Origin: Candidatus Altarchaeum sp. CG2_30_32_3053
GTDB taxonomy: Archaea > Altiarchaeota > Altiarchaeia > Altiarchaeales > Altiarchaeaceae
NCBI GenBank assembly: GCA_001873845.1
Contig: MNZY01000167.1
Coordinates: 1-16,439, forward strand
Reading direction: 5' to 3'
Length of the DNA stretch: 16,439 nucleotides
Each line of letters opens with the position of its first letter. The stretch's first letter is position 1. Of this stretch, positions 13,551 to 16,439 are shown piece after piece. The position numbers and the translations under genes were made by a program. The notes beneath the pieces were generated by a model. It was not told where the DNA came from and made no database searches. It saw only the letters and a program-made list of their open reading frames with translations.

Positions 13551-13619
13551 GGACTTACGCATATTATATTGTAAATGAACATAAAAAGTTAAGAATTTAT
13601 ATCTATTTTGCGTAAGTCC
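13551..13619. mobile_element. 69-bp MITE with 11-bp terminal inverted repeats and 9-bp target duplication
   Basis: GGACTTACGCA (13551-13561) and TGCGTAAGTCC (13609-13619) are perfect inverted ends. The element is flanked on both sides by TGTTATGTA (13542-13550 and 13620-13628), a 9-bp direct repeat as left by transposition. The interior is A/T-rich and non-coding. Because both ends and duplication are perfect, insertion looks recent. It must be moved in trans by a transposase recognising these ends, which is not encoded in this window. Confidence 0.85.
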
Positions 13620-13687
13620 TGTTATGTAAAAACGATAAAATTTATGGTAAAAATTGTAAATTTTAAAATTATTCACATTTAAATTTT

Positions 13688-14731
13688 TCAGTACTCTGCA
13701 CCTACATTTCTGTATCCCCTATGTAATTCCTTTTCAATATTCCACAAAGAAAGCAATCTTTTTGCTGTAAAGGGATGTGTTCTTAAAAATTCACCACCGA
13801 GCATATTTTTTTCATTTTCAATTGCTTTTTCTATTTCCTTAGCGTCTTTTGCATCTATTGCCCTTGCTATTTGGATAATTGATTTTGTATCACTTTCACC
13901 CGGATCAGCTATATAAAAACACCTTAATGCCTTGTCTGTACTTTTTACCCCACCTGCCTGTGCATGAACCCCCAGTCCGTAGGTTATTTTAGCAAGCCCA
14001 GACATCAAAGCAACAGGATTTTTTGTAATATATGCGCTGAATGCATCAGCATAGTATTCTCTTTTTCTTGATAGATATAAGACAAATAACTGTCCTATAA
14101 ACTGAGCAATCATTGCACCTATCCACATAACAATAAAAGGAGCGCCTCCTCCTCTGTTGCTTCTGGAAAATCCTAAAACAATAATGATATAATAAAGCAT
14201 TATCGGAAGCATACTTGCCACTGTAATAACTGCAACATCTTTGTGCTTTATGTGTCCTATTTCGTGTGCCAAAACACCTTCAACCTCCCGTTCATTTAAA
14301 ACATTAAGTAATCCTGTATGAACTGCAATATTGCTGCTTGATTGTGTCCTTCCAAATGCAAATGCATTTGGTTCTGAATTATAGACGATGTACAACTTTG
14401 GCATTGAAATTCCGGCAATCTGCGATAGTCGTTTAACAATTGCAAAAATTTCTGGGTGCTCATTTTCTTTTAGTTCCCTCATATTTGTCATTCTTTTGAT
14501 AAGTATTGGTCCAAGATACCACTGAATCAAAACAATAACTGCTGAAAACACTATTGCTATAAGAATTCCTGTAATGCCTTCCGCACCTATGTACCACAAA
14601 ACCACTGCTCCTATAAATACAATAAATCCAAAAACCAACAGCATTGTAAAAAATACAATTGTTTCTAATTTTGCCAGCCCTTTAACCTTTGGGTATTCTA
14701 CATTTGTTGCCATTTTATATTTTTTATGCAT
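13688..14731 (-). CDS. htpX: HtpX-type M48 membrane metalloprotease
   Basis: This 347-aa zinc protease cleaves damaged membrane proteins. H156-EIG-H160 binds zinc, with E225 in SRKREYYADAF the expected third ligand. Two hydrophobic helices (about 24-46 and 52-75) precede the catalytic domain, and two more (about 170-188 and 199-220) lie between the zinc motifs, as in HtpX. PKLYIVYNSEPNAFAFGR and NEREVEGVLAHE are family signatures. The first ATG gives MHKKYK before MATNVEYPK; ATG at 14713 is an equally credible start. The gene shares its strand with ilvD but is separated by 172 bp including the MITE, so it is probably a separate transcription unit. It diverges from the CorA-type gene across 243 bp of almost pure A/T in which I see no feature. 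Confidence 0.93.
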   Translation of the reverse strand: MHKKYKMATNVEYPKVKGLAKLETIVFFTMLLVFGFIVFIGAVVLWYIGAEGITGILIAIVFSAVIVLIQWYLGPILIKRMTNMRELKENEHPEIFAIVKRLSQIAGISMPKLYIVYNSEPNAFAFGRTQSSSNIAVHTGLLNVLNEREVEGVLAHEIGHIKHKDVAVITVASMLPIMLYYIIIVLGFSRSNRGGGAPFIVMWIGAMIAQFIGQLFVLYLSRKREYYADAFSAYITKNPVALMSGLAKITYGLGVHAQAGGVKSTDKALRCFYIADPGESDTKSIIQIARAIDAKDAKEIEKAIENEKNMLGGEFLRTHPFTAKRLLSLWNIEKELHRGYRNVGAEY

Positions 14732-14974
14732 ACTAATTAATTTTGTCTTTTATATTAAATTTATATTTATTAATTAATTTTTAAATTTAAATTAAATTAA
14801 ACTTTTATTGAAATATTTATGGCCAGAATAAATAATAGTGAAAATTTCAACTTTTGATTATTTATTTTGAACATCAATATTACATATTATGATTTAAAGA
14901 ATAAATATATGGATAAAAACAATATTATCAAAATGACTAAATAATAAATAAGAATAAATGATCTTAAAAACATC

Positions 14975-15940
14975 ATGAAAATTTTTAAATATCTGGAAAA
15001 CGGACAGACTAATGTAATTGAAGCAGATAACATTTCGATTGAAGAATTAAAGAATTCGTGGCTTGATTTGAAGATTGATAATTTGCCAGAAGATTTATTC
15101 GGAATGAAGATTGAAAAAAAATTATTGAATGAGGATGAATATTGTCAGATTGTAGATGGCACAAATTATACATTAGTTAAGATAAGTTATATTGGAAAAG
15201 ATAATGTATTCAAAACAATCTATTTTTTTATAACCTCTGATGCAATTATAACTATGCACAAAGAGGACTCCACGCCAATAAATCACTTCATAAAAAACAT
15301 AAATGCAATAGTTAAAGATGAAAAAGAGCATCTAACTAAATTTAATAATTTTGTTCTCGCGCAACTCGTTTATGAGATAATTGATAAAAATATGGATGTA
15401 ATAAGCGTAATAGACGACCATCTTCAGAATTTAAGAAATTCAATTGACAAAAATGAGGCGAACTTAAAAGATATTACTAAAATAAGAGACTATATAAAGA
15501 CATTTTCAAGAATAGTTTTGTATCAGTCAATCATAATTTCATATATGAAAAGAGGGGAGGGCGAATATATCTCAAAAAGGGATGTACAATATTATGCTGC
15601 GGATATACTTGCCGAACTTGACAAGTATGGAAAATTATCAGCCGGAATGGAAAAGGAACTGAATGGAATAGTTCAAACAATAGAGTCAAAGAATCTTGTA
15701 GAGTATACAAAATATACAGCACGCCTGAGTATAGCGATAGAACTTTTAACGCGGGCAAGTGTTTTGTTCATGATTCCAAATAGCATATTCACTTTATGGC
15801 CAAGTATATTTGCCATGGATGATAAGATTTTCGGAATGGATAACTGGATAATACAGGTTTTAATTGCTACTTTTTCAATGATAGCTGCACAGGGGGCAAT
15901 AAGTTATATTTATAAAAAAATGAAAGAGAAAAAGATATAA
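14975..15940 (+). CDS. corA: CorA-family divalent cation transporter, divergent pore motif
   Basis: This 321-aa protein has the CorA layout: an N-terminal alpha/beta cytoplasmic domain (1-115), long helices forming the funnel (about 118-250, with VLAQLVYEIIDKNM and the helix that runs into TM1), and two C-terminal membrane helices (about 256-276 and 291-313) followed by a basic end (KKMKEKK). CorA pentamers take up Mg or export related ions. The signature GMN after TM1 is not present: the aligned stretch is PSIFAMDD, and a GMDN occurs eight residues later. It may be a non-canonical subgroup with altered selectivity. There is no Shine-Dalgarno sequence. A six-codon frame (14958-14978) overlaps the start codon as ATGA and is probably chance. 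Confidence 0.85.
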   Translation: MKIFKYLENGQTNVIEADNISIEELKNSWLDLKIDNLPEDLFGMKIEKKLLNEDEYCQIVDGTNYTLVKISYIGKDNVFKTIYFFITSDAIITMHKEDSTPINHFIKNINAIVKDEKEHLTKFNNFVLAQLVYEIIDKNMDVISVIDDHLQNLRNSIDKNEANLKDITKIRDYIKTFSRIVLYQSIIISYMKRGEGEYISKRDVQYYAADILAELDKYGKLSAGMEKELNGIVQTIESKNLVEYTKYTARLSIAIELLTRASVLFMIPNSIFTLWPSIFAMDDKIFGMDNWIIQVLIATFSMIAAQGAISYIYKKMKEKKI

Positions 15941-15952
15941 CCCATAGATATT

Positions 15953-16126
15953 TTAAAATTTAAAAATTTTTGAAATTACAATAATCCAATACTGAAAAAC
16001 ACCTCCTAAAAATTCGCCTATATTTTGTGGCTTCATATCTTCGGGAATAACTGCAAAATTTGTCAGTATTGGAAGTAAAAAGAATGTCAATATGATGATA
16101 ATTCCAACTGCGGTTGAGAGTTTCAT
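15953..16126 (-). CDS. 57-aa small membrane protein
   Basis: On the minus strand an ATG (16124-16126) opens 57 codons to a TAA at 15953-15955. The product starts MKLSTAVGIIIILTFFLLP, one hydrophobic helix, continues with a soluble loop (NFAVIPEDMKPQNIGE), and ends with a second hydrophobic stretch FLGGVFQYWIIVISKIF. That makes two potential membrane segments or a signal anchor plus amphipathic helix. It converges on the CorA-type gene, 12 bp from its stop. Three copies of a 12-bp repeat lie just upstream of its start. I recognise no family. The hydrophobic pattern, good codons and promoter-like upstream region favour a real gene. Confidence 0.55.
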   Translation of the reverse strand: MKLSTAVGIIIILTFFLLPILTNFAVIPEDMKPQNIGEFLGGVFQYWIIVISKIFKF

Positions 16127-16139
16127 TTTAAATTTTGTT

Positions 16140-16183
16140 AAATTAATGTTAAATTTAAATTAATGTTATATAAATTAATGTTA
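16140..16183 (-). repeat. Three 12-bp direct repeats upstream of the small membrane protein gene
   Basis: AAATTAATGTTA occurs at 16140-16151, 16157-16168 and 16172-16183, with no mismatch and spacings of 17 and 15 bp. The set starts 14 bp upstream of the minus-strand start codon, where promoter elements would lie. Confidence 0.6.
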
Positions 16184-16256
16184 TAATTAATTAGACTGCT
16201 ATAATAACTTACCTACAAAGTAGATCGTATTCTTGTGTAATAATCTGTGTATAAGT

Positions 16257-16328
16257 GGTGGCTACATCTATATAAATTTTATGGAGCTTTTTTAAAAGCT
16301 ACCGCTGTACTTAGACTGATGAGCCACC
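16257..16328. other. Possible structured RNA or nested stem-loop
   Basis: GGTGGCT (16257-16263) can pair with AGCCACC (16322-16328). Inside, AGCTTTT (16285-16291) pairs perfectly with AAAAGCT (16294-16300) across two bases, extended by GG/CC with one bulged A. The block from about 16190 to 16335 has visibly more G and C than the surrounding A/T, and no reading frame. In an AT-rich archaeon such islands are often non-coding RNA, but I cannot assign a family, and CTGATGAG at 16315-16322 alone is not enough for a C/D box RNA or a hammerhead. The rest of 16127-16439 holds only A/T-rich repeats. Confidence 0.3.
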
Positions 16329-16388
16329 TCTTTTATATTAAATTTTTCATAAATAAATTTAAAATACAAATATAAATTTAATAAATTT

Positions 16389-16434
16389 AATAAATTTAAA
16401 ACAAAAAATATAATAAATTTAAAACAAAAAATAT
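16389..16434 (+). repeat. Perfect 23-bp tandem duplication
   Basis: AATAAATTTAAAAC followed by AAAAAATAT is present at 16389-16411 and 16412-16434 without mismatch. It lies in an A/T-only tract at the right edge, probably upstream of a gene outside the window. Confidence 0.65.
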
Positions 16435-16439
16435 CATCG

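Noticed and set aside
14958..14978. Six-codon leader frame overlapping the corA start as ATGA
   Set aside because: Too short and without attenuator-like structure; A/T-rich DNA yields such frames by chance.
16315..16322. CTGATGAG as a hammerhead ribozyme core or C-box of a C/D RNA
   Set aside because: No GAAA segment and flanking stem in the right order for a hammerhead, and no matching D box or purine at the first C-box position.

Overview
The window is AT-rich with tightly packed genes. The core genes look archaeal, most likely from a euryarchaeon or a related lineage. The signs are a thioredoxin with the charged N-terminal extension I associate with archaeal thioredoxins, a thioredoxin reductase without the NADPH-binding arginines, an archaeal-style arginyl-tRNA synthetase remnant, S-layer-like surface protein features, and start codons that mostly lack Shine-Dalgarno sequences and sit behind A/T tracts. 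No rRNA or tRNA was seen, so the species cannot be named.

Layout. (1) Positions 2-1099 hold the 3' part of a secreted, calcium-binding surface protein (thrombospondin type 3 repeats, two tandem beta-rich domains, a dockerin-like tail). (2) Positions 1146-4559 hold a complete AlwI-like type IIS restriction-modification system: one endonuclease and two overlapping adenine methyltransferases. It is followed by a long hairpin, a 37-bp tandem repeat, a YhcG/DUF1016 nuclease gene cut off after its N-terminal domain, and a frameshifted scrap of argS. This looks like a horizontally acquired defence island with a decayed right edge. (3) A divergent pair at 5647-7281 encodes a UbiA/MqnP-type prenyltransferase and a UbiE/MenG-type methyltransferase, pointing to a prenylated quinone, probably menaquinone by the futalosine route.

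(4) Positions 7397-11193 form a redox cluster on the + strand: an unusual ferredoxin, a nine-cysteine mini-protein, thioredoxin, a CPHC thioredoxin-fold protein, a 55-aa Cys-rich protein, a CBS-pair protein, a second ferredoxin, a thioredoxin reductase with a non-canonical NADPH site, and a CoA-binding protein. The genes suggest a dithiol-disulfide relay fed by ferredoxin or a deazaflavin instead of NADPH; this is inference. Triplicated short repeats, one set containing a perfect palindrome, precede two of the genes. (5) Positions 11190-11847 are a 650-bp junkyard: a tandem duplication, a secreted-protein remnant, inverted repeats, a second copy of a hairpin repeat found next to the argS scrap, and a 162-bp element with degenerate terminal inverted repeats. 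(6) On the - strand are ilvD (dihydroxy-acid dehydratase) and htpX (membrane protease). Between them lies a 69-bp MITE with perfect 11-bp ends and a 9-bp target duplication. (7) The right end has a divergent CorA-type transporter, a 57-aa membrane protein on the opposite strand, and a non-coding stretch that could fold as RNA.

All assignments rest on reading motifs by eye; no database search was run.
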